Shown here: piece by piece, positions 9,337-17,417 of the stretch
Layout: each line of letters starts with the position of its first letter
How positions within the stretch are numbered: position 1 is the first letter of the stretch
Source of the DNA: CAZBEL01 sp964628055
GTDB lineage: Bacteria; Fidelibacterota; Marinisomatia; Marinisomatales; TCS56
DNA length: 45,415 bases
Assembly (NCBI GenBank): GCA_964628055.1
Contig: CAZVNL010000017.1
Coordinates: forward strand, 1-45,415
Direction of reading: 5' to 3'
Program-made: the position numbers and the translations under genes
The notes under the pieces: model-generated
The model's database searches: none
Seen by the model: only the letters and a program-made list of their open reading frames with translations
What the model was told of the DNA's origin: nothing

Positions 9337-11427
9337 TCACTTTAAAAATATTAGTTTTCTCGATTGACGTCTTCCCTCCTGGTCCACAAGAATCAGGTAC
9401 AGACCAGACGCGTAATCGTTCTGGATTGTGATCTGATGTCGCCCGGCGACTAATCTCCCCCTGAACAACACCTCTACCACACGGCCTCGTAAGTTATACA
9501 GCAAGATATTCGTTTCCGCGGACATTCTTAGGACCAGATCTAATTGGCTAATCCCGTTGGTCGGGTTAGGATAGGGGTACCCCAGGATAAAGGTATTGGG
9601 TTGGTACTCATCCCTAAAAAAGATTCCCATAGTAGTAGAATCCTGAAAATATTGAAGACCGCCGGAAAGGGAGCCCACCAGGAAGGTCTCGGGACCATCA
9701 ATTCCCCAACGATGGATGGCAGGTGTAATACGTTTCCCACTCCAGGGATAACCTGGGAGCAGTGCTGCTTCCAAATGTTCATTGGGAACGGTTTTGTACT
9801 CGATCCGGTAAAGTTCTCCCGCACCGTTCCCAGCGAATATGATTCCGTCCACAGCCACGGTAGGAGTGGCTTCCACGCCAACATTCACGGAGAGACTATC
9901 CACGGTGCTAAAAGCGGGGTTTGAAGCGGAACCCTGGTTCCAGAAGACTATTACTTTACCGTCGCGACTTCCCACCACAAAGTCATCATCGCCGTCCTGG
10001 TCTACGTCTCCAAAGCTGGGGCAGGCACGACCGGAAAGATCCAGACCTAAAAAGTCGGAGCCTGCTACCCACTGGGGAGCTTGCGGTGTCCCCACATTCT
10101 CAAACACTAATACGCGTCCGTTGAATTCTCCCACGGTGGCGTCTAAATCACCGTCCCCGTCCATGTCGAAGAAAGCCGGCGCCAGGGAAGATCCTAAGTC
10201 ACCCCCCAATAAGGCCGAATCCGCCAATACTAACACTGGATTGAGATCGTCACCTGCATTTTGAAAATAGAATATCTGCCCGGACCAGGAAGGATTCTGG
10301 GCGTTAAAATCCGTTCCCACCAACAGGTCGCGATCTCCATCGCCATCCAGATCGGCAAAGGTGGGATGGCTGCCGGCGATGAGATCAATCCCGGGTAATA
10401 ACCGGTCAGTGACCAGGGTAAAATACCACATCTCCGGTGAACCATCGTTCCTCAGGAAATAGAGATTGTTCACATAGTCAATCCCGTAGGCCCCTGAAAG
10501 GACGCCCACCACCAGGTCTCCATCCCCGTCCCCGTCTAGATCGGCCACCCGTGGAGCATTAAACCCAGCCGTTAAAAAACCTACCTCCAACGGAAAATTA
10601 TTCAGACGCAGGGTGTCGGCGAAATCGGGATTGGTAGCATCCCCATAATTCTCCAGATAAAAAAGCCCCGGTTGGTAAAAATCACCCCAAATGAGGTCCT
10701 GATCCCCATCATTATCCAGGTCATAAAATTCCAACACGCTGGAACCGTGACGTAGTCCCGGAACCCAGATGATACGGATTTCCTCGAAATAATTGGTGAC
10801 AAACTGGAATTGAGGGAGGCCGTTGGAGAAACCTACACCGCGGTAATACGTCACCTGACCGGAAAGGGCGCCCACGAATAGATCCATCCACCCATCGTCA
10901 TTGATATCCGTAATTGTGGGAACTACCACCTGTCCACCGTTTACATTAGACCCTGAAATAGTCTGAAGTTGGTTAGTCACCAAATTCATGGTCCCGTTTT
11001 GATTGCTCCAGTAACTCACCCGGTCAGTTCCCGGTGTTTGACACAGAAGGTCCAAGTCCCCATCGCTGTCGAAATCGTAGAAGGAAAACCACACCCCAAC
11101 ATTTACCTCCAAGAAATGCTTGGACACCAGTTCAAAAACGGGCACCCCGTCTACCCATTCGGCGGGAGGGGTCGTATTACGCCAGTACTGAAGACGGCCA
11201 TCGCGATCATTGATAATGAGGTCCAACAGGCCATCCTGGTCCCAATCTAGGAAATGGGGGTCGGGTCGGTTCAGGCCACCGGTGAAAGGTTGTACCAGGG
11301 TATCACCTTCTAAAACAACGGGAAAGGGATCAACAACGCGGACAAAAGTCTGGGCAGAAGTGCCGGTCCACCAAACCAGCAGACCCAGCCCCCCGATGAT
11401 CTTACCGAGGCGATTACCCAGAAACAA
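9337..11427 (-). CDS. FG-GAP/VCBS repeat protein with T9SS-type sorting domain
   Basis: This 696-residue secreted protein starts with a short signal peptide ending near TSAQ. It carries about eight calcium-binding FG-GAP/VCBS blades, recognisable as DxDxDGxxD: DWDQDGLLD at 61, then DFDSDGDLD, DINDDGWMD, DLDNDGDQD, DLDGDGDGD, DLDGDGDRD, DMDGDGDLD and DVDQDGDDD. This pattern folds as an integrin-alpha-like beta-propeller. The C-terminus (YPYPNPTNG ... YNLRGRVV ... ASGLYLI ... LIFLK) is a type IX sorting domain, so the protein should be displayed on or released from the cell surface. The start is TTG at 11427, overlapping the cytochrome gene by 14 bases; no ATG or GTG fits the signal peptide better and no strong SD is seen, so translation probably couples to the upstream gene. 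It is the last gene of the cluster starting at pyrF. Ligand unknown. Confidence 0.88.
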   Translation of the reverse strand: MFLGNRLGKIIGGLGLLVWWTGTSAQTFVRVVDPFPVVLEGDTLVQPFTGGLNRPDPHFLDWDQDGLLDLIINDRDGRLQYWRNTTPPAEWVDGVPVFELVSKHFLEVNVGVWFSFYDFDSDGDLDLLCQTPGTDRVSYWSNQNGTMNLVTNQLQTISGSNVNGGQVVVPTITDINDDGWMDLFVGALSGQVTYYRGVGFSNGLPQFQFVTNYFEEIRIIWVPGLRHGSSVLEFYDLDNDGDQDLIWGDFYQPGLFYLENYGDATNPDFADTLRLNNFPLEVGFLTAGFNAPRVADLDGDGDGDLVVGVLSGAYGIDYVNNLYFLRNDGSPEMWYFTLVTDRLLPGIDLIAGSHPTFADLDGDGDRDLLVGTDFNAQNPSWSGQIFYFQNAGDDLNPVLVLADSALLGGDLGSSLAPAFFDMDGDGDLDATVGEFNGRVLVFENVGTPQAPQWVAGSDFLGLDLSGRACPSFGDVDQDGDDDFVVGSRDGKVIVFWNQGSASNPAFSTVDSLSVNVGVEATPTVAVDGIIFAGNGAGELYRIEYKTVPNEHLEAALLPGYPWSGKRITPAIHRWGIDGPETFLVGSLSGGLQYFQDSTTMGIFFRDEYQPNTFILGYPYPNPTNGISQLDLVLRMSAETNILLYNLRGRVVEVLFRGRLVAGRHQITIQNDYASGLYLILVDQEGRRQSRKLIFLK

Positions 11428-12799
11428 CCGTGGCGGTAACGGAAAGGGCGTCGATAGTATAGATTTCCATCTCCGAGATCAGGTCATCCAGACTGGCACC
11501 CCGTAGAACGAAGGGTGGAAAAGCCCGGAATCGCAGGCGGGCAGTCAATTGCCATGTTCCTGTTAGGGTCGCCGGGATAGGGATAGTATAATGTACGATG
11601 CGGGAGCCTCCCTGCGGGAGGGCATTATCCCTCATTCGGACCATTTCTTCTACGGAGAGGGCCTGCAAACCAGAATCCCCCGCCGCGTTATATAGGACTG
11701 AATTGAATAACGTAAGCTGAGGATCTAATAGGTGTTGGGGATCGACATGGAAATCATTCAAATCCCCGTCATTGTTAAGGGTTCCAGAAGTAAAAACGGT
11801 ATCGCTACCAACCATGGCAATGAGTTCGATCCACAGTTGCCGCACAAAGGGCACGCTGGTAGGAAATTTATGTCCGGCGTTATTACTCACAATAAGTTCC
11901 AAGCCCAAGGTGTCCCCGGTGGTAAGGGTGTCAGGGAAGGTTCCGGTCAAATTGAGTTCGGCGGAATTGGCTAGCAGGTCTTCCACAGCGGTTTGGAGCT
12001 CGTCACGATAGGGAAAATCAATGAGGGCCTCATCAATCCCCGGAAACCAGTGGCGGTGTAGATTTTCTCGCACGGGACCGCCCTCGGCCGCCTGACCGGT
12101 GTACAAGGGCATGTGACAGGTTTGACACTCCACACCCATCGCCTGGAAAGCCGATCCCTCCCATTCGAACTGATTGACCTCGGCATCCACCCCATTCACC
12201 GAAAGGTTGTGGCAATTTTGACAGTACTCAGACCGCTCATAGCCAGGATGATAACCGGAGGGGTGAAAATTATTCTCCTGGGGATCTTTGATAACTCCGT
12301 ACTGGGTACCATTCAGGTACAGGTAGTAGGTAGCGTCCGTATATTTCCCCTTCTGGGGTTCGATATTTGTGGGGGGTGGCAGATGGGTCACAGCATGACA
12401 TACCTCGCAGGTAATTCCTTCCTGAATCTGTACGGGCAAAGTAGCAATAACCTCAGCAGCAAGGTTTTGATGATCGGAGATATACCCGGTAAGGTAAGCC
12501 ACCGGGCTGTGGCATTGGAGGCACAGGTCTCCGATCTCGATACCTTGATCGGCATAATAAGTCTGACGAGAAATCTGGGAAGCTACCCATACCGGATCGG
12601 TCATGGAATAGGCGTGCATGGAGCCTGACCATTCTTTATAATAGGTGGGATGGCACCCTTCACACTCCTTGGCAGAAGTAAAATCGTCAATTTTGAAATC
12701 CGTCTGAATGGGTAGCGATGAGAGATCAACTTCTGTTTTACTTTCTTTAGCACACCCCATGAAAAGGAGCAGGACAAACAAACTGGTGAGAAACTTCAA
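11414..12799 (-). CDS. Pentaheme c-type cytochrome lipoprotein (cytochrome c554-like)
   Basis: This 461-residue lipoprotein has signal MKFLTSLFVLLLFMGC with lipobox Cys16. It has five CxxCH heme-attachment sites: CEGCH 46-50, CLQCH 93-97, CEVCH 131-135, CQNCH 193-197 and CQTCH 225-229. The first is followed by WSGSMHAYS, a pattern familiar from cytochrome c554-like multiheme proteins. Residues from about 265 onward contain no heme sites and look like a beta-sandwich domain. It should sit on a membrane facing the periplasm or outside and carry electrons; partner and substrate cannot be read from the sequence. The start is TTG, with AGGAGG four bases upstream, and it overlaps the propeller gene stop as TTGA. 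DsbD and TlpA-like genes upstream in the same run could supply the reduced thiols needed for heme attachment, which is inference. Confidence 0.9.
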   Translation of the reverse strand: MKFLTSLFVLLLFMGCAKESKTEVDLSSLPIQTDFKIDDFTSAKECEGCHPTYYKEWSGSMHAYSMTDPVWVASQISRQTYYADQGIEIGDLCLQCHSPVAYLTGYISDHQNLAAEVIATLPVQIQEGITCEVCHAVTHLPPPTNIEPQKGKYTDATYYLYLNGTQYGVIKDPQENNFHPSGYHPGYERSEYCQNCHNLSVNGVDAEVNQFEWEGSAFQAMGVECQTCHMPLYTGQAAEGGPVRENLHRHWFPGIDEALIDFPYRDELQTAVEDLLANSAELNLTGTFPDTLTTGDTLGLELIVSNNAGHKFPTSVPFVRQLWIELIAMVGSDTVFTSGTLNNDGDLNDFHVDPQHLLDPQLTLFNSVLYNAAGDSGLQALSVEEMVRMRDNALPQGGSRIVHYTIPIPATLTGTWQLTARLRFRAFPPFVLRGASLDDLISEMEIYTIDALSVTATVVSG

Positions 12800-13863
12800 A
12801 AGGCCTCCTCAGCAACAGCCACGCCAGTAGGCGTGGCGTCTTTTTCTAAGGGGATCGTCGTGGTCAAGGTCATATCGCCGGCGTTAATAAAATGGATTTT
12901 ATCCTTCCCTGCAGCAGCAATAATAAGCGTCGCTCCATCGGCGCTGAGGGCGCATCCCTGGAGCAATTCAAAGTCATTGTTAACCAGACTGTCGATAGCT
13001 GCTGTTGGTAGGTATATACGGGTGACATCGCCGGAGCCGCGGTTGGCTACATAAAGCCAGTCCCCCATGGGGTCGATGGCCAGGTGCCAGGGAGTATTCC
13101 CCACGGAATAGGTAGCTAAGAGGGTTCCATTGGAGGTATCAAAAGCCCGTACCTCGCCGGTGCGAGAACAGGTTACGTATAGCGTACTCCCCGTTGGATT
13201 AAGGATAACCTGAAGAGGATTATACATGGCATCGTTAATGGTATAATCGGCGGGAACACTCTGGTCGATTTTAAAAGCCTCCGGTTGGTAATTCGGTTCA
13301 CGGAATCCACTGGTATCAATGCGGAAAAAGTGAGAAGCCTGGTTGCTGGAGACCCATACGGTCCCACCCCCCGGAGCCAGGGCAATGCCGTGGGGTGAGG
13401 AAGCACCCACGTCCACGGTACCACGGATGGTCATGGTGGTGCAGTCAATCTGGTGAATTTCTCGTGAGCTGGTAGCAGTCATCCCTCCCTGGGGCATGAA
13501 ACGCGACACATATAACAACTGTCGTTCTTCGTCCAGAGCCATCAAAGCCGGTTGATTTCCAATAAAAACTGAATCCACCATTTCATCAGTTTTTAAATCA
13601 AACTTTAGCACGTAACCAGAGGAAATTAACGTTACATACCAGTAGCCGTGCGTTTCATCAATTACTACAAAATGGGGCATGTCCAAAATATCGCTCATGT
13701 CCACACTAACCTCTCCGAGCAAGACTTTATTATCTACGTCCACGACTGCCACTTTGTCCGTACCCTGGAGGGTAATGTAGGCCTTGGTCACGGCGTTAGA
13801 CTCTTCGGACTCGCAGCCCCATAACAAGAGCCCCAGTAGAACAACGAACAGGACTTTCTTCAC
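12796..13863 (-). CDS. YVTN-type beta-propeller lipoprotein
   Basis: This 355-residue lipoprotein has signal MKKVLFVVLLGLLLWGC with lipobox Cys17. The mature part has repeated YVTN/NHL-like blades, for example KVAVVDVDNKVLLGEV, LLYVSRF, VWVSSNQASHFFRIDTSG, LYVTCSRTGEVRAFDTSNG and WLYVANRGSGDVTRI, consistent with a single six- or seven-bladed propeller. No CxxCH is present. YVTN propellers mostly act as binding scaffolds, and some relatives pair with cytochromes. Its direct coupling to the pentaheme cytochrome suggests the two act together, but that is inference. The start is GTG at 13863, overlapping the peptidase stop as GTGA, with a weak AGGA upstream. It ends in TTGA overlap with the cytochrome. 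Confidence 0.85.
   Translation of the reverse strand: MKKVLFVVLLGLLLWGCESEESNAVTKAYITLQGTDKVAVVDVDNKVLLGEVSVDMSDILDMPHFVVIDETHGYWYVTLISSGYVLKFDLKTDEMVDSVFIGNQPALMALDEERQLLYVSRFMPQGGMTATSSREIHQIDCTTMTIRGTVDVGASSPHGIALAPGGGTVWVSSNQASHFFRIDTSGFREPNYQPEAFKIDQSVPADYTINDAMYNPLQVILNPTGSTLYVTCSRTGEVRAFDTSNGTLLATYSVGNTPWHLAIDPMGDWLYVANRGSGDVTRIYLPTAAIDSLVNNDFELLQGCALSADGATLIIAAAGKDKIHFINAGDMTLTTTIPLEKDATPTGVAVAEEAF
12804..12809 (-). promoter_or_regulatory. Strong ribosome binding site fixing a TTG start
   Basis: AGGAGG on the minus strand lies four bases before the TTG at 12799. It decides the start of the cytochrome gene, because the TTG immediately precedes the lipoprotein signal peptide. The site is inside the last codons of the upstream propeller gene. 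Confidence 0.75.
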
Positions 13864-16850
13864 AATCCTCGTTCGAAACTAAATTGCCAGTTGTTCAGAT
13901 CAATCTCCTGTTTTCCATTCTCATTGAGATAAAAGGGTAAATCGAACCTAAGGAAGAAATCATACCCAGAAAAATTCTTTTTTACCCTAAAACCAACCCC
14001 GGCATCTAAGAGAGGATAAGCTTGTACATCGCTCTTACCGGGAAAGTATTGGTCCCCCCATACCACGCCACCATCCACAAAACTGGTGAGTTCCAATTTG
14101 ACGGAAAAGAGCGAAGTGAAAAATGATCCTTCTAAGCTTGAGGTAGTTACAGCTTGAGCCCCGCCTAAACCACGACCTAAGAACCCCCGCAGATTGGCAT
14201 CCCCTGGTAGATGGTAACGATCCCGCAGTTCTGTGATACCGTAAAAAGAAGATTCATCACGTAAATAGGGGTGGGAGAAAAGATCACCCGAACCAGCCCC
14301 CTCTACGGTAAACAGCTCCTGAACGGGGACCGAAGAACGCTCACTGGGAAAGAGCTTACCCCCGATAAAACGGGCCCGGAGACCCCACTTGCTTTGCGAC
14401 CACTCCGAGCGGAAGGCGGCAACCAGGCGACTAAAGTCCCAATCCGAAAGTCCCGCGGGGGTCATACCCCACTCCAGGGTCAATATATTAGCTCGATAAT
14501 TCATCTGAAGGCGACCGTAGGCAAAGGTGGTCAATCCGGGTTTATAGAGATTGGTGCGGGCAGTATCAACAGCGTTGTTCGTGTAAAAGCCTAAATTCAG
14601 GTGGAAGTAGGGGGGCAAGCCGTAACGGGGATTCCAGTTCCGGCGCAGGAAGGCGCTGCCGCCTCGCAAACTCCCTTGATCGTAGATATTATAGTAAAAC
14701 CATAGGGGGGGGTGTTGGTGAACCGGTCGGTGCCAACCGTTAACCTGCCACCAAAGCTGGTGTGATTTCAGTCCGTAATTCAATTTCAGGTTCGTGGCCA
14801 CCCAAGGGCCATACTCCCGCGTCAACCAGATACCAGGGAGAAAGCCATCCAACTCATGATAAAAAATTAGGGGTGACCAGAACAACACCGGTTGTTTCCG
14901 GGGAGAATAATACATCCCGGGCCAACGGAAAACCACTTCCGGTGATTGGTGCCCTTGTACATCGTTCCGGCGGTCCACGTCGAGGGTCATCCCTTCCGGG
15001 TCTAATCGCACAGTAATCGGTCTCGCAGGAACGGTGTAGGTAATTTCGTCTTCGAATTTCCAATTCTGTTGACGCCACCAGATACGTTGTTTGGTCCCAT
15101 CCTGCAACTCGGTTTCAATGAGCAAGGGTAGTTTGCGATTCCCCCGTTGGGAAACATGGGTGGTGACGGTCCAATCCCCTCCTGAGTTCTGCTCTGTATT
15201 CCATCGGGTAATGGCATAGTCCAAAACCCGGGTATCGTGTAACCAGGGGTTGAAAAACCAGTCTAAGTCCTGGTGGGTGGCCGCTTCCATGGCATCAATG
15301 AACCGCCGCTCATTCGTATGTTTCAACTGCCATTGTTTAAAATAGGAGCGCATACCGACCAAGAATAACGAATCCCCCAAAACATACCGGAGTTCATTCA
15401 GCATAAGGGAAGGCTTGGTGTAGGCATTCTGGCGATAGGAAGTGCTATTCTTAAACAGGTAGGATGAGCGAGCGATAGGCTCATCATGACCGCTGGTGAT
15501 GTAGTGCACGGCACTCCACTGGTTCCTATCCCACAGGGGGGCAAACCGCCAGTGTCGCTTTTGGAAAGCGGTGTACCACGAGGCGTTTTCTTGGTCAAAT
15601 CCTTCCGGGCCATAGCGGTTTACCATATACCAGGTGGTTTGAAAAGTAGTGAAGCCCTCATCCAACCAAGCTTCGTCAACCTCGTTGTCTCCTAAAATGC
15701 CATAAAACCAAATATGACCGATCTCGTGCACGATGAGGCCTTCCGACTCACTGCCGTTCATCACCAACATGGGATACTCCATACCACCGCCGGAGAGACG
15801 GTCAGTCGTAGTCACCTGGGGATAGGGATAGCGTCCAAATTGAGTACTAAGCCAGGCCACTGCTTGTTTTGATCGCTTTACTACCTTTTTAGTCCACTTT
15901 TTGCCGTTTTTCTCATTAAATAAAACGTGAATATCGATCCCTTCCCAGGAGCCGTGTTCATACAGGAAGGTTGGGGAGGTGATCCAGGCAAAATCGTGAA
16001 CCCGCTCGGCGTGGAATGTGACTATACGCATGGTCTCCGCGGAATCTGCTTTGCTTTTACCTTCCCGGTATTCCTTCAGCCATTCGTCGAAATCCCGGCT
16101 GGTGTCTACCTTCACCTGCTCCCAACCAGGGTCTCCTCTTACCACCTCACCGGTAGCTCCGACAACGTAACCAAAAGGCACGTGCATAGTGACATCGAAA
16201 GTAGCAAATTCGCCATAAAACTCCCCTTCGGCATGGAAAGGAACATTGTGCCACCCTTTATCATCGTACACCACTAACTTGGGATACCACTGGGCCAGGT
16301 TATATTGTTTCCCTATGCGACCCGCCCGTTCAATCTGTTCTCCTATGTGGTGCAACCATTCCATTTCAATAATCAGAGAATCACCCGGGAGGAGTGGTTT
16401 GTCGAGTAAGGCTGATAGAATCGTGTCATCCACCCGGAATTTCCGGGCGATGACCACTCCCCGGTGGGTAATTTGAAAAGAATCAATATCCACCCTGGCA
16501 AAGTACGAATCCATCTTATCCATCATTAGAAACCGTGCAGCCCGGCCCATGCGACCATAACGGCGTAAGTATTCCTGATATTTTACCGAACCTTTCTGGA
16601 ACGCATTGGGGTAGAGATGGAGATAGACACGATCCAAGGTATCAGGGGAATGGTTAATATAAGTGATGATAGAAGTTCCCCCTACCGTATGGGCAGCGGT
16701 ATCCAGAGTCACATCCATCTCATAGCGGACTTCCTGCTGCCAGTAATCCCCGGCAGCCAGGATCCCGGGAAGGAGCAGGAGCCACTTAAGCTGTTTTACC
16801 TGCCCCGGGAGCTTTGAAATAATTCTATTCCAAATAGGGACGCAGGTCAT
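13860..16850 (-). CDS. M1 family metallopeptidase fused to an Omp85-like outer-membrane barrel
   Basis: This 996-residue exported protein combines two parts. Residues 40-640 are an M1 (gluzincin aminopeptidase) module. It has the substrate-binding loop GGGMEYP (354-360, the GAMEN equivalent) and the full zinc site HEIGH (375-379) with the third ligand Glu398 18 residues later in the NEVDEAWLDEG segment. From about residue 660 the sequence becomes alternating, aromatic-rich beta strands and ends like the Omp85/surface-antigen barrel. There is a conserved-looking LRGF at 887-890 followed by GLGG, SFVDGGVVWGD and the terminal strands LDAGVGFRV and FFLRFDLPF. An N-terminal hydrophobic segment (LKWLLLLPGILAAG) serves as signal. 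The start ATG overlaps the TlpA-like gene by 26 bases with no strong SD. Peptidase assignment is secure; the barrel is a pattern-based call. Confidence 0.85.
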   Translation of the reverse strand: MTCVPIWNRIISKLPGQVKQLKWLLLLPGILAAGDYWQQEVRYEMDVTLDTAAHTVGGTSIITYINHSPDTLDRVYLHLYPNAFQKGSVKYQEYLRRYGRMGRAARFLMMDKMDSYFARVDIDSFQITHRGVVIARKFRVDDTILSALLDKPLLPGDSLIIEMEWLHHIGEQIERAGRIGKQYNLAQWYPKLVVYDDKGWHNVPFHAEGEFYGEFATFDVTMHVPFGYVVGATGEVVRGDPGWEQVKVDTSRDFDEWLKEYREGKSKADSAETMRIVTFHAERVHDFAWITSPTFLYEHGSWEGIDIHVLFNEKNGKKWTKKVVKRSKQAVAWLSTQFGRYPYPQVTTTDRLSGGGMEYPMLVMNGSESEGLIVHEIGHIWFYGILGDNEVDEAWLDEGFTTFQTTWYMVNRYGPEGFDQENASWYTAFQKRHWRFAPLWDRNQWSAVHYITSGHDEPIARSSYLFKNSTSYRQNAYTKPSLMLNELRYVLGDSLFLVGMRSYFKQWQLKHTNERRFIDAMEAATHQDLDWFFNPWLHDTRVLDYAITRWNTEQNSGGDWTVTTHVSQRGNRKLPLLIETELQDGTKQRIWWRQQNWKFEDEITYTVPARPITVRLDPEGMTLDVDRRNDVQGHQSPEVVFRWPGMYYSPRKQPVLFWSPLIFYHELDGFLPGIWLTREYGPWVATNLKLNYGLKSHQLWWQVNGWHRPVHQHPPLWFYYNIYDQGSLRGGSAFLRRNWNPRYGLPPYFHLNLGFYTNNAVDTARTNLYKPGLTTFAYGRLQMNYRANILTLEWGMTPAGLSDWDFSRLVAAFRSEWSQSKWGLRARFIGGKLFPSERSSVPVQELFTVEGAGSGDLFSHPYLRDESSFYGITELRDRYHLPGDANLRGFLGRGLGGAQAVTTSSLEGSFFTSLFSVKLELTSFVDGGVVWGDQYFPGKSDVQAYPLLDAGVGFRVKKNFSGYDFFLRFDLPFYLNENGKQEIDLNNWQFSFERGL

Positions 16851-17406
16851 TGTAGAAAATCTCTTCGTTCCGTGGGCCCAAATAGCCTTTCACGATATAG
16901 CCCTCGCGATCAATAATGAACGTTGTGGGTATTCCATTAATGGGTTGACCAACGGCTTTCCCGTAGCGGACGGTTACATCCATGGTTTCGTTTCCATTGA
17001 TGTCGGTCAAAACGATGTAATTCATTTTCCAAGTCTTCATAAACTTGGCAATATCCTCAGCTGAGCCAGAAGAGAGGGTAAGTCCCACTACTCTCAAACC
17101 CTGGTCGCTGTATTTTTCATGTAGCTTAATCAGGTCGGGAATTTCCTTGCGGCAAGGGCCGCACCAGGTGCCCCAGAAATTGAGCAAGACCACTTTCCCC
17201 AATAATTCGTGGAGACTGACAATGCCGTCCCCCACGGCCTGGAGTGTGAAATCGGGCGCTTTTACGGCATTGGCCGGACGCACACTCCTGGTGGTCACCT
17301 GAGCCTTACTCGGGGATTCTTTCTCGGCGTCCTTACTTCCACTCTGACCACATCCTATAGAGGTGAGGAGTACAACGGCCACTAAACTATTCAGTGCTAA
17401 TCGCAT
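16825..17406 (-). CDS. TlpA/ResA-like thioredoxin-fold lipoprotein
   Basis: This 193-residue lipoprotein has signal MRLALNSLVAVVLLTSIGC with lipobox Cys19. The rest is a thioredoxin-like AhpC/TSA-Redoxin domain with active site WCGPC at 81-85 (context FWGTWCGPCRKEIP). The cis-proline region is GIPTTFIIDREG. Such proteins are periplasmic, membrane-anchored thiol-disulfide reductases. TlpA and ResA reduce apocytochrome c or copper-chaperone cysteines. The DsbD homologue ends 11 bases upstream and is the natural electron donor. The multiheme cytochrome three genes downstream is a plausible client. Start is ATG with an AAAGGA box. Confidence 0.92.
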   Translation of the reverse strand: MRLALNSLVAVVLLTSIGCGQSGSKDAEKESPSKAQVTTRSVRPANAVKAPDFTLQAVGDGIVSLHELLGKVVLLNFWGTWCGPCRKEIPDLIKLHEKYSDQGLRVVGLTLSSGSAEDIAKFMKTWKMNYIVLTDINGNETMDVTVRYGKAVGQPINGIPTTFIIDREGYIVKGYLGPRNEEIFYNDLRPYLE

Positions 17407-17417
17407 TTTGGTCCTTT

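Noticed and set aside
12113..12628. Plus-strand frame of 171 codons
   Set aside because: It is antisense to the cytochrome gene, whose five CxxCH sites prove the minus-strand frame.
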